Origin: Prevotellaceae bacterium
GTDB lineage: Bacteria > Bacteroidota > Bacteroidia > Bacteroidales > Bacteroidaceae
NCBI GenBank assembly: GCA_022508635.1
Contig: JAFLUV010000016.1
Coordinates: 1-20,439, forward strand
Length of the DNA stretch: 20,439 bases
Direction: 5' to 3'
The notes under the pieces are model-generated. The model saw only the letters and a list, made by a program, of their open reading frames with translations. It did not search any database and was not told where the DNA came from. Shown here piece by piece: positions 7,772-16,688 of the stretch. The position numbers and the translations under genes are program-made. Position 1 is the stretch's first letter; each line of letters starts with the position of its first letter.

Positions 7772-7843
7772 GATTCAAAGTGTGCAAACGCCCCTTGGGA
7801 AAAAGATCCTTCGGGGACAATACAAAATAATTCCCACAACTCC

Positions 7844-7874
7844 TTTCTTAATTTTCAATTTAGTTGTATCTTTG
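7844..7874 (+). promoter_or_regulatory. Bacteroidetes promoter for leuS
   Basis: TTTC at 7844-7847, 19 bases, then a perfect TAnnTTTG box (TATCTTTG, 7867-7874). The expected transcript starts near 7880, shortly before the leuS ATG at 7908. The site lies inside the longest open frame for leuS, which supports the shorter start. Confidence 0.75.
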
Positions 7875-7907
7875 CACGCAAATATAGAGAAAAACATCAC
7901 ACTATAT

Positions 7908-10739
7908 ATGGCTAAAGAATACAATTTCCAAGAGATTGAAAAGAAATGGCATCGGCTTTGGACTGAGAGACAGACCTATAAAGTAACCGAAGACCCAAAT
8001 CGCCCGAAATACTACGTCCTGAACATGTTCCCCTACCCCAGCGGCGCAGGGTTGCATGTGGGACATCCACTTGGCTACATTGCCAGCGACATCTATGCAC
8101 GCTACAAGCGGCAGCAGGGCTTCAACGTCCTCAATCCGATGGGCTACGATGCTTACGGCCTGCCGGCAGAGCAGTACGCCATCAAAACCGGACAACACCC
8201 CGAGAAAACAACCTTCGCCAACATTGACCGCTACCGTGAGCAACTTGACAAGATTGGTTTTTCTTTCGACTGGGACCGCGAAGTACGTACTTGCACACCC
8301 GACTACTATCATTGGACGCAGTGGGCATTCCAAAAAATGTGGAATTCCTACTTCGATGAAGAGCTGCAAAAGGCACAGCCCATTGAGAAGCTCATCGAGA
8401 AGTTCAAGGCAGAAGGCAAATGGCCTGCCGACGAGAAGGCACAGAGCAATCTGCTGATGAACCACCGCATCGCCTTCCTTGGTGAAACGATGGTGAACTG
8501 GTGCCCTAAACTCGGCACCGTACTTGCCAACGACGAGGTGGTAGAAGGTGTCAGCGTCCGCGGCGGCTATCCCGTAGAGCAGAAGAAGATGCGGCAGTGG
8601 TGCCTGCGTGTCAGTGCTTATAGTCAGCGACTCCTTGACGGACTTGACGTCATTGAATGGAGCGAGAGCATAAAAGAAACACAACGCAACTGGATAGGTC
8701 GCAGTGAGGGAACGGAAGTAGAAATCAAGATAGCCGACACGGCAGCTGAGTTTACCATCTTCACCACCCGCGCCGATACGATGTTCGGTGTTACATTCTT
8801 TGTACTGGCTCCCGAAAGCGAGCTGGTCGATAAAGTGACGACTCCTGAGCAGCGTGCTGCCGTCGATGAATATCTCAAGTATGTCAAGAGCCGCACCGAA
8901 AGGGAGCGCATGATAGACCACACCGTGACGGGTGTCTTCAGCGGTGCATACGGCATCAATCCCATCACGGGCGACAAGTGCCCCATATACATTGCAGAGT
9001 ATGTCCTGGCAGGTTACGGCACAGGAGCCATCATGGCTGTACCGGCCCACGACAGTCGCGATTATGCCTTTGCCAAGCATTTTGGTCTTCCCATCATCCC
9101 CTTAGTGGAAGGTGCAGACGTCAGCACCGAGAGCTATGATGCAAAAGAAGGCATCGTGATGAACTCACCTATCAGTCCTGAAAGAAGCATGCAATACGAT
9201 GGCGAAAGCCTCTGCCTGAACGGACTTACCATCAAGGAGGCCATTGCCGAAACAAAGCGTTTTGTCGAAGCACATGGACTGGGACGCATCAAGGTGAACT
9301 ATCGTCTGCGCGACGCCATCTTCAGTCGCCAGCGCTACTGGGGCGAACCTTTCCCTGTCTACTACAAGAACGGCATCCCCACAATGATACCCGAGGAGTG
9401 CCTGCCTGTCGAACTGCCGCAGGTGAAGAAATTCCTGCCTACCGAAACCGGCGAACCGCCATTGGGCAATGCACAGGTATGGGCTTGGGACGAGGCGAAC
9501 CGCAAGATTGTAGACAAGGCACTTGTTGATGAAAAGACCGTGTTCCCCATCGAACTCTATACGATGCCAGGCTTTGCAGGCTCCAGTGCATACTACCTGC
9601 GGTACATGGATCCGCATAACGACAAGGCTCTGGTCAGTCCCGAGGCTGCCGCCTACTGGCAGAACGTAGACCTTTATGTCGGCGGCTCGGAACACGCCAC
9701 AGGTCACCTCATCTACTCCCGCTTCTGGAACAAATTCCTCTTCGACCTCGGGGTAAGCAAAAAGGACGAGCCTTTCCAGAAACTCGTCAACCAAGGCATG
9801 ATACAGGGACGCTCCAACTTTGTCTACCGCATCAAGGAGACCAACACCTTTGTCTCCCTTGGTCTCAAAGAACAGTACGATGTCACACCGATCCATGTCG
9901 ATGTCAACATTGTCAAGAATGATATTCTCGACATCGAAGCATTCAAGTCGTGGAGCCCCGAATACGCCACGGCAGAATTCATCCTCGAAGACGGCAAATA
10001 TATTTGTGGCTGGGCCATCGAGAAGATGTCGAAGTCAATGTACAACGTTGTCAATCCCGATATGATTGTTGAGAAGTTTGGAGCCGACACATTGCGTCTC
10101 TACGAAATGTTCCTCGGACCAGTCGAGCAGTCGAAGCCCTGGGATACTAACGGCATAGACGGTTGCCACCGTTTCCTCAAGAAACTTTGGGCACTTTTCT
10201 GGACAAAGGACGGTACACTTGCTGTAACTGAAACCGAGCCATCCGCAGAGAGCCTCAAGACACTACACAAACTCATCAAGAAAGTAACGGCTGACATTGA
10301 GACCTTCTCTTACAACACCAGCATTTCGGCCTTCATGGTAGCCGTGAACGAACTCACGCAACAGAAGTGTACAAGCCGTGGCATCCTACAGACACTGCCC
10401 GTCCTTATCGCACCCTTCGCACCGCACATCGCCGAAGAACTCTGGGAAGCCATGACCAACAGTCTCCACACTGCGGAAGACAAAGGCTCAGTTTGCGATG
10501 CCCAATGGCCGCAATACGAAGAGAAATACCTTGTGGAGACCAGCGTCAAGCTCGGTGTACAATTCAACGGGAAGGTGCGCTTCGACATGCTTTTCCCTGC
10601 CGACGCCACGCCCGAACAAATGATAGCCCTTGCTACGGCAGCACCCGAAGCAGCAAAGTATCTTGAAGGCATGCAGATGGTAAAGACCATTGCCATACCC
10701 GGACGCATCGTGAACATAGTTCTCAAACCACAAGCTTGA
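7908..10739 (+). CDS. leuS: Leucyl-tRNA synthetase
   Basis: LeuRS, a class I aminoacyl-tRNA synthetase, charges tRNA-Leu in the cytoplasm. The 943-residue product starts MAKEYNFQEIEKKWHRLW, the usual N-terminus. The HIGH-type signature is HVGH at 50-53 within PYPSGAGLHVGHPLGY, and KMSKS is at 706-710. Between them are the CP1 editing domain (with TTRADTMFG and YGTGAIMAVPAHDSRD) and the RYWGEPFPVYY segment; the C-terminal part is the tRNA-binding helical domain. The length fits the Bacteroidetes enzyme. The frame is open for 42 codons upstream, but that extension covers the promoter, so the ATG at 7908 is preferred. It heads a rightward run; the following gene starts 9 bases after its stop, implying shared transcription. 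Confidence 0.98.
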   Translation: MAKEYNFQEIEKKWHRLWTERQTYKVTEDPNRPKYYVLNMFPYPSGAGLHVGHPLGYIASDIYARYKRQQGFNVLNPMGYDAYGLPAEQYAIKTGQHPEKTTFANIDRYREQLDKIGFSFDWDREVRTCTPDYYHWTQWAFQKMWNSYFDEELQKAQPIEKLIEKFKAEGKWPADEKAQSNLLMNHRIAFLGETMVNWCPKLGTVLANDEVVEGVSVRGGYPVEQKKMRQWCLRVSAYSQRLLDGLDVIEWSESIKETQRNWIGRSEGTEVEIKIADTAAEFTIFTTRADTMFGVTFFVLAPESELVDKVTTPEQRAAVDEYLKYVKSRTERERMIDHTVTGVFSGAYGINPITGDKCPIYIAEYVLAGYGTGAIMAVPAHDSRDYAFAKHFGLPIIPLVEGADVSTESYDAKEGIVMNSPISPERSMQYDGESLCLNGLTIKEAIAETKRFVEAHGLGRIKVNYRLRDAIFSRQRYWGEPFPVYYKNGIPTMIPEECLPVELPQVKKFLPTETGEPPLGNAQVWAWDEANRKIVDKALVDEKTVFPIELYTMPGFAGSSAYYLRYMDPHNDKALVSPEAAAYWQNVDLYVGGSEHATGHLIYSRFWNKFLFDLGVSKKDEPFQKLVNQGMIQGRSNFVYRIKETNTFVSLGLKEQYDVTPIHVDVNIVKNDILDIEAFKSWSPEYATAEFILEDGKYICGWAIEKMSKSMYNVVNPDMIVEKFGADTLRLYEMFLGPVEQSKPWDTNGIDGCHRFLKKLWALFWTKDGTLAVTETEPSAESLKTLHKLIKKVTADIETFSYNTSISAFMVAVNELTQQKCTSRGILQTLPVLIAPFAPHIAEELWEAMTNSLHTAEDKGSVCDAQWPQYEEKYLVETSVKLGVQFNGKVRFDMLFPADATPEQMIALATAAPEAAKYLEGMQMVKTIAIPGRIVNIVLKPQA

Positions 10740-10748
10740 CAAGCTGGT

Positions 10749-11642
10749 ATGCAGAAGATAAACTATCATAAGATACGGGAGTTTATTATTGACTTCCTTG
10801 CAATCAACATCGGACAGATTATCTATGCCTTGGGATGGGCTGCTTTTCTGTTACCCTATCATATCACCACAGGCGGTATGACTGGTATGTTTGCCATTGT
10901 GTACTACGTAACAGGTTTTCCTGTGAGCTACGCTTTGCTGATAGCCAACAGTTTCCTATTGGTACTCGCTTTTTGGAAGTTAGGATGGAAATTTACCCTC
11001 AAGACATCGTATGCAGTACTGACCCTTTCCGCTTATCTTGAATTAGGACAGCGGTTAATGACTGACGATACAGGCAATCTGATGCAAATACTTGGCGAAG
11101 GGCAAGATTCGATGGCGTGTGTCCTGGGTGCCATATTGAATGGCTTGGGCATAGGTATTGTCTTCCTCACGGGTGGCAGCACAGGCGGATGGGACATCAT
11201 TGCAGCCGTAGTGAACAAGTACCGCAACATATCCTTTGGACGTGCTCTACTGATTCTCGACTTCATGGTTATCGCATCGTGCTGGCCCATCTTCCACGAT
11301 GTACGAATGGTTGTGTTCGGCTACGTGACGCTGTTTGTCTACACCTACGCCTTGGATATGCTTATCAACAACACCAGACAAGACATTCAGTTCATCATCT
11401 TCACCCAAAAGCCCGACGAAATATGCCAGCGCATCATTTCCGAGACATGCCATAGCGTAACTTCCATGAATGGCGAGGGATATTATCGTCACCAAGACAT
11501 AAAGATCCTCATCACCATCGTACATAAACGTGAAGCGGTCAAGATACTACGCATGGTACAAGAAACAGATCCGGGTGCTTTCGTCTCGCAAAGTCGTGCC
11601 GAGGGTGTCTACGGGAACGGATTCAATACTATCAAGCCCTAA
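10749..11642 (+). CDS. YitT family membrane protein (DUF161 + DUF2179), first copy
   Basis: This 297-residue inner-membrane protein belongs to the YitT family. The N-terminal two thirds (about 10-215) hold several hydrophobic segments with the family hallmarks ALGWAAFLLPYHITTGGMTG (about 27-46) and GGSTGGWDIIA. The C-terminal DUF2179 domain (about 216-297) is soluble and ferredoxin-like, ending EGVYGNGFNTIKP. The biochemical function of YitT proteins is not established; transport has been suggested from the membrane fold. It starts 9 bases after leuS and is followed 58 bases later by a paralogue of the same architecture, so it probably lies in the leuS transcript. Confidence 0.92.
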   Translation: MQKINYHKIREFIIDFLAINIGQIIYALGWAAFLLPYHITTGGMTGMFAIVYYVTGFPVSYALLIANSFLLVLAFWKLGWKFTLKTSYAVLTLSAYLELGQRLMTDDTGNLMQILGEGQDSMACVLGAILNGLGIGIVFLTGGSTGGWDIIAAVVNKYRNISFGRALLILDFMVIASCWPIFHDVRMVVFGYVTLFVYTYALDMLINNTRQDIQFIIFTQKPDEICQRIISETCHSVTSMNGEGYYRHQDIKILITIVHKREAVKILRMVQETDPGAFVSQSRAEGVYGNGFNTIKP

Positions 11643-11695
11643 GAATTTTATATTCTCGCATTTGCCCAGCCATAGGAAAGAACATTGAAGACAGA

Positions 11696-11703
11696 TAACT
11701 TTG
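11696..11703 (+). promoter_or_regulatory. -7-like motif overlapping the second yitT start
   Basis: TAACTTTG matches TAnnTTTG perfectly, but no TTTG-like box lies 19-21 bases upstream; the nearest, TTTG at 11661-11664, is 31 bases away. Its last three bases are the proposed TTG start codon. A promoter here would place the transcript start inside the coding region, so it is more likely chance or an internal start. Confidence 0.2.
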
Positions 11704-12657
11704 AACTATAAAACCATCATAGGTCCATCTCCCTGGCAGTTATTACGCGATTATCTGCAAATACTTCTGGGCACAGTCATCTATACGATTGGCTATACCA
11801 TCTTCCTGTTGCCATATAAAATTGTTAGTGGCGGCGTGTCTGGTATCTCCACCATGATATATTACATGTCGGGGGTTCCAGCCGGAAATACTTACCTCAT
11901 TGTCAACGTCTTCCTGCTGCTAATAGCAATGCGCATCTTAGGATGGCGCTATCTAATACGCACCATCATCGTCACCCTACTTATATCAGGAGCTATTGAC
12001 TTTATGCAGGTACAGTTGACGGAAGTTGCAGCAGACGGTACACTGGTCATCAGGCATATCCTGGGCGAACAGAAGTTCATGGCATGCGTCATCGGAGCTT
12101 TTTTCGAAGGACTTGGACTCGCCATTATTTTCCTGGCAGGAGGCAGTACGGGAGGTACGGACATCATTGCAAGTGCCATCAACAAATACTGGGACATCTC
12201 GCTTGGCAGACTACTTTTGATGTGCGACATTATTATCATCGGTTTTAGCTACGTTATTGAACATGACATAGAAACGGTAGTGTTTGGCTATCTCGCGATG
12301 TTCATCAGCACTAATTTTATCGACTACATTATCAACTCTGCGCGACAGAGCGTACAATTTCTCATTATTAGCGACTGCTACCAAGAAATAGCACACGCGG
12401 TTAATACACAGCTCGAACGCGGTGTGACCGTTCTCTATGGCGAAGGCTTCTACAGTAAAGAGAAGCAGCAGGTACTCCTCATTCTGACTAAGAAGCATGA
12501 AAGCCGCAACATTTTCCAACTAATAAAACGCCTCGATCCGAGAGCATTTGTCTCCATGAGTAACGTAGAAGGTGTTTTCGGAGAAGGTTTTGACACGATA
12601 AAAAAAAGTAACCCTAAGTTAAGGTTTAGAGAAAAGGGACTACAGAACAAGGATTAA
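11701..12657 (+). CDS. YitT family membrane protein (DUF161 + DUF2179), second copy, TTG start
   Basis: This 318-residue paralogue of the preceding gene has the same layout: membrane segments to about 220, with IFLLPYKIVSGGVSGI and GGSTGGTDIIA, then DUF2179 ending GVFGEGFDTIK plus a short basic tail. The start is inferred as TTG at 11701. An in-frame TGA at 11686-11688 bars extension, no ATG occurs before about residue 50, and the first membrane segment aligns with the first copy only if translation starts here. The TTG coincides with the end of a TAnnTTTG-like sequence, so the start is less certain than usual. The pair may act as a heteromer, by analogy with other tandem membrane paralogues; this is inference. 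rdgB follows 10 bases later. Confidence 0.9.
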   Translation: MNYKTIIGPSPWQLLRDYLQILLGTVIYTIGYTIFLLPYKIVSGGVSGISTMIYYMSGVPAGNTYLIVNVFLLLIAMRILGWRYLIRTIIVTLLISGAIDFMQVQLTEVAADGTLVIRHILGEQKFMACVIGAFFEGLGLAIIFLAGGSTGGTDIIASAINKYWDISLGRLLLMCDIIIIGFSYVIEHDIETVVFGYLAMFISTNFIDYIINSARQSVQFLIISDCYQEIAHAVNTQLERGVTVLYGEGFYSKEKQQVLLILTKKHESRNIFQLIKRLDPRAFVSMSNVEGVFGEGFDTIKKSNPKLRFREKGLQNKD

Positions 12658-12667
12658 GGTATTGACT

Positions 12668-13294
12668 ATGGAACAAAGCTCGACAAAAGTTATCCAAGAG
12701 TTAATCATGGCAACGAACAATGCTCATAAACTGGAGGAAGTCCGACAGATACTGGGCAATGATTTTACGGTAAAAAGCCTGAGAGACATAGGCTGTACGG
12801 AGGAGATCCCCGAAACAGCCGATTCGCTCGAAGGCAATGCTTTACAGAAAGCACGCTACGTCCACGAGCATTACGGTGTTGACTGCTTTGCCGACGACAC
12901 CGGGCTGGAAGTAGATTTCCTGAACGGTGCACCGGGCGTTTTCACGGCACGTTTCGGCGCAATGAATGGTTACGGCGAGAGCCACGATGCCGATGCCAAC
13001 ATACGTTGCCTGCTTGAAAAGCTCAAGGATGCCGATACACGTACAGCACGCTTTCGCACAGTCATCGCATTGGTACAGGGCAATAAAGAATATCTTTTCG
13101 AGGGCATCGTGAAGGGCACGATATTGCCGCAGAAAGTCGGAGAAGGAGGGTTCGGCTATGACCCTGTCTTTGCTCCTATCGAAGCTGACGGCCTGGCCTT
13201 TGCACAGATGACACCAGAGGCGAAGAACGTCATCAGCCACCGCGGACGTGCCACACAGAAGCTGGCAGAATTCCTAATACAGACAGAACATTGA
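12668..13294 (+). CDS. rdgB: Non-canonical purine NTP pyrophosphatase (RdgB/HAM1)
   Basis: RdgB hydrolyses dITP, ITP and XTP to monophosphates in the cytoplasm, keeping deaminated purines out of DNA and RNA. The 208-residue product carries the family motifs ATNNAHKLEEV (15-25), ADDTGLEV (75-82), GAPGVFTARF (87-96), GGFGYDPVF (160-168) and SHRGRA (190-195). The ATG at 12668 is preferred over a TTG six bases earlier; an internal ATG at 12707 would leave almost nothing before the nucleotide-binding motif. The 10-base gap to the preceding yitT gene and 37 bases to porZ suggest an operon. Confidence 0.96.
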   Translation: MEQSSTKVIQELIMATNNAHKLEEVRQILGNDFTVKSLRDIGCTEEIPETADSLEGNALQKARYVHEHYGVDCFADDTGLEVDFLNGAPGVFTARFGAMNGYGESHDADANIRCLLEKLKDADTRTARFRTVIALVQGNKEYLFEGIVKGTILPQKVGEGGFGYDPVFAPIEADGLAFAQMTPEAKNVISHRGRATQKLAEFLIQTEH

Positions 13295-13331
13295 TCATTG
13301 GACATCCGTTCACCAAGCACACATTTACCTC

Positions 13332-15638
13332 ATGATAAAGAAACTCTCTTCCTTGGCACTGCTCTTTTCCTTGCTTTGCCTTACGGGCACAGCCCAGCAG
13401 TTGGGTACATGGCAAATGTACCTAAGCTACTACATCGCCACAAAGAACGTGACTGCGGGTAGCACTGTCTATTCGCTAATGAACGGCAACCTGCTCTCTT
13501 ACGACACGGAAGACGGCGAGGTACGCACCTACGACCACCTAAACATACTGAGCGACGTAGGTATTGCACACATTGCCTACAGCAAGGAAGCGGGCAAATT
13601 AGTCATCGTCTACAGCAACAGCAATATCGACCTGCTCGACAAGAATGGCAACGTGCATAACTTGTCTGCCTTGAAGGATAAACGCATCCTGGACAAGGAG
13701 ATTTCCTACGTTGGCATCGTTGGCTCCACAGCATATCTGGTCGCAGGATTCGGCTTTGTTGAAGTCGACCTGAAAGAGGAAGTCTTCAGAAACACCTGCA
13801 AATTGAATTTCGACATCTATAGCATCACTGCATCGGACGAAGCTGTATTCATCGGCACAAAGAGCGGCATATACTATTGTATGAAAGAGGACAATATGTT
13901 GCTGGAAGAAAATTGGAAACTTCGTCTTAATTGGGGAGGCATGACAAATATGCTCTTCTTCCAAGGCAGACTGGTCGCTATGAGTGCCAGCGGTCTCTTT
14001 GCCCTTGACCCGTACAAGAATACCCACAATGACAATTATTGCAGAGGCACATACACCTTCCTGAAGGAAAGTAATGGGCAGCTGATATGGGGCAACAAGA
14101 CACAACTTTGCCTTACCTCTGACGTAATCAACACAGAAGCAACCATCATTCCAATAGACAATAAGTGGAGCGATGTTTCCTACGCCAATGGCGTCTACTG
14201 GATGAGCGAACAGGAAAATGGACTGAAGAGTTACAAGATAAATGATGGATCAGTCGTACCGACAGGTGTTACCATACAGCCAAGCAGCCCTATTCGCGAC
14301 CTCGGCTATCGTGTCAACTGGATAGGTGACCGCCTCCTCGTAGCAGGCGGCATTAACACCGTAACTGACTTCCATAACCCTGCCACTGCTATGTATTATG
14401 AAAATGGGCAGTGGACGAACTTAACCGAAATGGAGATTCCCGAGCAATACTCCAGTCTCAACCTCTACAACACTACCGACTTCGTACAAGACCCTACCGA
14501 TGATACGCATCACTTCTCCAGCCCATTCCGAACCGGACTTTGCGAGTATCGCAACGGGAAATTTGTCAAGCTCTACAATCACGACAATTCTCCTATAAAG
14601 AGCATCAATCCTTACGTATCGCGATACTATAACTTTGTAACCTGTTCTGCGCTGAGCTATGATGCCGATGGCAACCTATGGATGGCTAACACCATGAGGG
14701 ACACAGTGCTCCATGTGCTCAAACCCGATGGTAATTGGCTGAATCTCTATTACAAAGAGCTGGATCATGTATCTCTCATCGACCACATACTACACCACAG
14801 CAGTGGCATCAAACTCATCTCCAGCCGTCGTATTGAGATGCGCGGCATTTTCTGTCTCGACACGAAGGGAACAGACCGCACGACGGACGACCGTACCATC
14901 CTGCACCAAAACATCGTCAACCAAGACGGAACACCCTATTCACCACTGGAGTTCTTTTGCCTCTGTGAAGACTTGGACGGCATGGTATGGGTGGGCACAT
15001 CATCAGGACTTTTCGTCATTGAGGATGTGTCGCAAATTTTCGATCCTAACTTCCTGTTTACCCAAATAAAAATTAATCGCAATGATGGAAGCGGTCTCGC
15101 CGACTACTTGCTTAACGATGTCTCCATCTCCTGCATCACCACCGATGCTGCCAACCGTAAATGGATTGGCACGCAGAACAATGGTGCCTACCTTATCAGT
15201 GCCGACGGACAGGAAATGATCCATCACTTCACCAATGAGGACAGCCCGCTCCTGAGCAACAACGTGCAGAGCATCGCCGTCCATCCCGGCACGGGAGAAG
15301 TCGTTTTCGGCACCGACATGGGACTATGTAGCTTCATCAGCGATGCTACAGCCCCCGAAAAAGAACTGAGCAAGAGCAATGTCGTCATTGTCCCCAATCC
15401 TGTCACACCCGATTACAACGGCCCCATTGCCATCCGTGGACTGGTCAGCGATTCTGAAGTAAAAATTCTTTCCTCTGGTGGTCAGCTCGTATGGAACGGG
15501 ACATCGGCCGGCGGCACTTGCATCTGGAACGGCTGCGCCAACAATGGCAAACGTGTAGCAAGCGGGGTCTATCATGTCGTTGCCAACAACGCAGAAGGCA
15601 ACAAAGCCATTGTAGCACGAATCGTCATTGCGCGATGA
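13332..15638 (+). CDS. porZ: PorZ-like type IX secretion system protein
   Basis: This 768-residue exported protein resembles PorZ, which in Porphyromonas gingivalis works at the cell surface in the type IX secretion attachment complex and delivers anionic LPS to the sortase PorU. Residues 1-21 form a signal peptide ending TAQ. The mature start LGTWQMYLSYYIATKNV and the stretch SYDTEDGEVRTYDHLN look PorZ-like. Two-component-regulator-type propeller repeats fill about 25-675, for example NLWMANTMRD, GMVWVGTSSGLFVIED, RKWIGTQNNGAYLI and GEVVFGTDMGLC. The last 85 residues (VPNPV, VKILSSGGQLV, GKRVASGVYHV, KAIVARIVI) form a type IX C-terminal domain. The length is close to P. gingivalis PorZ. Alternatively, it could be a propeller protein of other function. 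It follows rdgB by 37 bases. Confidence 0.85.
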   Translation: MIKKLSSLALLFSLLCLTGTAQQLGTWQMYLSYYIATKNVTAGSTVYSLMNGNLLSYDTEDGEVRTYDHLNILSDVGIAHIAYSKEAGKLVIVYSNSNIDLLDKNGNVHNLSALKDKRILDKEISYVGIVGSTAYLVAGFGFVEVDLKEEVFRNTCKLNFDIYSITASDEAVFIGTKSGIYYCMKEDNMLLEENWKLRLNWGGMTNMLFFQGRLVAMSASGLFALDPYKNTHNDNYCRGTYTFLKESNGQLIWGNKTQLCLTSDVINTEATIIPIDNKWSDVSYANGVYWMSEQENGLKSYKINDGSVVPTGVTIQPSSPIRDLGYRVNWIGDRLLVAGGINTVTDFHNPATAMYYENGQWTNLTEMEIPEQYSSLNLYNTTDFVQDPTDDTHHFSSPFRTGLCEYRNGKFVKLYNHDNSPIKSINPYVSRYYNFVTCSALSYDADGNLWMANTMRDTVLHVLKPDGNWLNLYYKELDHVSLIDHILHHSSGIKLISSRRIEMRGIFCLDTKGTDRTTDDRTILHQNIVNQDGTPYSPLEFFCLCEDLDGMVWVGTSSGLFVIEDVSQIFDPNFLFTQIKINRNDGSGLADYLLNDVSISCITTDAANRKWIGTQNNGAYLISADGQEMIHHFTNEDSPLLSNNVQSIAVHPGTGEVVFGTDMGLCSFISDATAPEKELSKSNVVIVPNPVTPDYNGPIAIRGLVSDSEVKILSSGGQLVWNGTSAGGTCIWNGCANNGKRVASGVYHVVANNAEGNKAIVARIVIAR

Positions 15639-15682
15639 ACACATTAATTCCCACAACGATAAACAAAACATCACATTCTACC

Positions 15683-16600
15683 ATGGAAAAAATAATCGGA
15701 CTTATCGATGCTCCCTTCACCCCTTTTTATGAGAACGGAGACATAAACCTGGAACCCATTCCCGCCTATGCTGCCATGCTGCAAAAGAACGGGCTAAAGG
15801 GTGTGTTTATAAACGGTAGTAGCGGCGAAGGATACATGCTCACGAAAGAGGAGCGCATGCTGTTGGCAGAGACTTGGATAAAAGCTGCGCCTGAAGATTT
15901 TAAGGTCATCGTACACGTGGGAAGCTGCTGCGTACGTGAAAGTCGCCAACTTGCCGAGCATGCACAAAAGGCAGGAGCATGGGGTATCGGAGCCATGGCT
16001 CCCCCATTCCCCAAGATTGGACGTGTAGAGGAACTGGCAAAGTACTGCGAGGAAATTGCCGCAGGCGCACCCGCCCTGCCCTTCTACTATTATCATATCC
16101 CTGCCTTCAACGGTGCCTTCCTGCCAATGGTAAAGTTTCTGGAGACGGTAGACGGACGCATCCCGAATTTCGCCGGCATCAAATACACTTTCGAGAGTCT
16201 GTACGAATATAACCAATGCCGACTTTATGGCGGCGGGAAGTTTGACATGCTGCATGGCCAGGACGAGACCATACTGCCCTGTCTGGCAATAGGCGGAGCA
16301 CAAGGCGGCATCGGAGGTACTACCAACTACAACGGCAAAAACCTTGTAGGTATCATTGAGGCATGGAAGCGTGGCGACCTGGAGACTGCCCGGAAACTAC
16401 AGGATTATTCGCAGCTCGTCATCAATGTTATCTGTCATTTCCGCGGCAATATCGTGGGCGGCAAGCGCATCATGAAGCTCATCGGCATGGATCTCGGTCC
16501 CAACCGCACACCTTTCCAGAACATCACGCCCGATGAGGAAGAGCAGCTGAGAAAGGAACTGGAGGAAATCCAGTTCTTCGAGCACTGCAACACCCTTTAA
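15683..16600 (+). CDS. nanA: N-acetylneuraminate lyase (sialic acid aldolase)
   Basis: A class I aldolase of the DapA/NanA superfamily that splits N-acetylneuraminate into N-acetylmannosamine and pyruvate in the cytoplasm (called nanL in Bacteroides fragilis). The 305-residue protein starts MEKIIGLIDAPFTPF; the frame extends upstream over the porZ end but without a sensible leader. GSSGEG (45-50) is the substrate-carboxylate loop, Tyr137 in YYYHIP is the catalytic tyrosine and Lys167 in AGIKYTF is the Schiff-base lysine, at nearly the same positions as Tyr137 and Lys165 of E. coli NanA. The next two genes, mutarotase-symporter and AGE epimerase, support sialic acid over another aldol substrate. 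It starts 44 bases after porZ with no recognised promoter between them. Confidence 0.92.
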   Translation: MEKIIGLIDAPFTPFYENGDINLEPIPAYAAMLQKNGLKGVFINGSSGEGYMLTKEERMLLAETWIKAAPEDFKVIVHVGSCCVRESRQLAEHAQKAGAWGIGAMAPPFPKIGRVEELAKYCEEIAAGAPALPFYYYHIPAFNGAFLPMVKFLETVDGRIPNFAGIKYTFESLYEYNQCRLYGGGKFDMLHGQDETILPCLAIGGAQGGIGGTTNYNGKNLVGIIEAWKRGDLETARKLQDYSQLVINVICHFRGNIVGGKRIMKLIGMDLGPNRTPFQNITPDEEEQLRKELEEIQFFEHCNTL

Positions 16601-16688
16601 CTCCAGTTCACATTTCCAACGTTACCTCTGCGGACAAGCCCCCTATGGATATGGTTTTCATGCATCATCTTTTTTATTCCTCAATAAC

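Noticed and set aside
7787..7826. Hairpin terminator after the secreted protein gene
   Set aside because: CCCC and GGGG segments could pair, but the inner stem has several mismatches and no T-tract follows.
7782..7907. 42-codon N-terminal extension of leuS
   Set aside because: It contains the leuS promoter and is not part of the usual LeuRS N-terminus, which begins at the ATG at 7908.
7902..9080. Minus-strand open frame of 392 codons opposite leuS
   Set aside because: It lies entirely against conserved LeuRS catalytic and editing sequence and has no domain character of its own.
15491..15682. 64-codon N-terminal extension of nanA overlapping the porZ 3' end
   Set aside because: NanA-family proteins start at MEKIIGLIDAPFTPF; the extension is the out-of-frame reading of the porZ C-terminal domain.
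16601..16688. Terminator between nanA and the symporter fusion (weak stem before a run of T near 16670-16676)
   Set aside because: Only short GAT-ATG / CAT-ATC pairing with a bulge is possible, and the flanking genes clearly belong to one pathway.
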